NCBI GenBank assembly: GCA_013396915.1
Contig: VWZL01002022.1
Span: 186,001 to 250,000 of the forward strand
DNA length: 64,000 bases
Reading direction: 5' to 3'
DNA from: Stercorarius parasiticus
Lineage: Eukaryota; Chordata; Aves; Charadriiformes; Stercorariidae
Shown: positions 63,222 to 64,000 of the stretch, one piece after another
Numbering within the stretch: position 1 is the stretch's first letter
How the letters are laid out: the number at the start of each line of letters is the position of its first letter
Program-made: the position numbers and the translations under genes
Notes under the pieces: model-generated
Seen by the model: the letters and a program-made list of their open reading frames with translations, nothing else
Told to the model about the DNA's origin: nothing
Database searches by the model: none

Positions 63222-64000
63222 TCCTAACTGTCAATACTTTCCTTTAAAAGCAAAGCTGGAGCAACCTACACAAAGGAGCAAGAAGAAGCTAGAAATAGGT
63301 CACTCTCTCTCTTTCATCTTAAATCTGTTACATTGTACCAAAGTAACGCAGACTGTGGCAAACGCCATAGAAAGAGTAAATAAAGGAAATTAGGACTGCT
63401 GCCAGTCATCCAGTGAGGGTGCCCATCAAGGGCAGGTGTCACTGTGGTTTCGTTCTTAGAAAGAAGCTTAAAAAATATAATACTTAATTTGTTGTATATT
63501 TGCCCTGACATCATTCAATAGCATATGACAGAAATCTGATCATGACAAGGAAGAATTCCTCAGAGTCTAAAATCAGGAAACAGTAAGGGAACAACTTCTG
63601 AAGTACAGCCTGAAAAATCACTGTGCAATGTGTCTGCAAATTGATAAAATACAAATTATATACAGACTGCTCCAGTTTAAGGTTATACATAAAGTCATTG
63701 TTCGACAGGGAACATGAGGAAACATTTGAACTCCTAGGTATTTAAGAGATTTCAGAATCTGTATACTCCAAAGAGCACATGACAGTTATATTTAGAAAGC
63801 TTTGCGTGCATTGTATGATATCTAAAACAGCATAATCCTGTATATAGAATCAAGTACAGAATAGTAAATCAAAACCAAACTAGAACAGTATTTCCAGCAG
63901 GTAACACTAGAGTAATAGATAGAAAAGCTGCCACGAGGGGAAATGGCAAGTATGCCATTTTTTCAGTGCTAAAATTTAACACTTTGCACCTTCATGGCAA
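63222..64000. other. Unique AT-rich DNA, no gene seen
   Basis: Short featureless frames only. Nothing recognisable up to the end of the window. Confidence 0.6.

Noticed and set aside
1..64000. CRISPR arrays, tRNA or rRNA genes, operons, phage-like or defence systems
   Set aside because: No regularly spaced repeats, no cloverleaf or rRNA sequence recognised, no long intact genes; the window is vertebrate non-coding DNA.

Overview
The window is almost certainly bird nuclear DNA: AT-rich, gene-poor and non-bacterial. The main evidence is five clear CR1 LINE fragments, two of them with the octamer-repeat 3' ends typical of avian CR1, plus one long terminal repeat whose start (TGTCATGGTTTAACC) and overall sequence match an endogenous-retrovirus LTR family that I know from bird genomes. 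There are no operons, tRNAs, rRNAs, CRISPR arrays or complete protein-coding genes. Most reading frames in it are short chance frames, or lie inside repeats. It reads as intergenic DNA or the introns of a large gene.

Layout. 1-6.5 kb: unique AT-rich DNA, with a switch from pyrimidine-rich to purine-rich sequence near 5.48 kb. 6.5-13.4 kb: three CR1 copies, and a minus-strand open frame (10442-10690) that looks like a genuine exon. 13.4-22.1 kb: mostly unique, with a second possible minus-strand exon near 15.8-15.9 kb, a MIR-like relic near 16.3 kb and a near-perfect hairpin at 18.1 kb. 22.1-22.5 kb: an isolated GC-rich, CpG-poor block that may be a solo LTR. 27.1-27.6 kb: an old CR1. 28.4-31.0 kb: two single-N gaps and exact duplications, best read as an assembly error. 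33.3-36.6 kb: the solo LTR, flanked by two diverged copies of an unclassified repeat. 38.1-39.4 kb: a small CpG cluster with broken minus-strand frames. 44.7-47.7 kb and 52.8-52.9 kb: segments rich in homeodomain-like or TCF/LEF-like motifs that could be conserved enhancers. 55.25-55.58 kb: a lysine/glutamate-rich minus-strand frame. 63.06-63.22 kb: a short CR1 tail.

I see no gene system and nothing that works together as a pathway. The most useful results are the false duplication at 28.4-31.0 kb, the candidate exons, the GC-rich TG...CA element and the two-copy unclassified repeat. All regulatory and exon calls rest on reading one sequence by eye, with no alignment, expression or conservation data.
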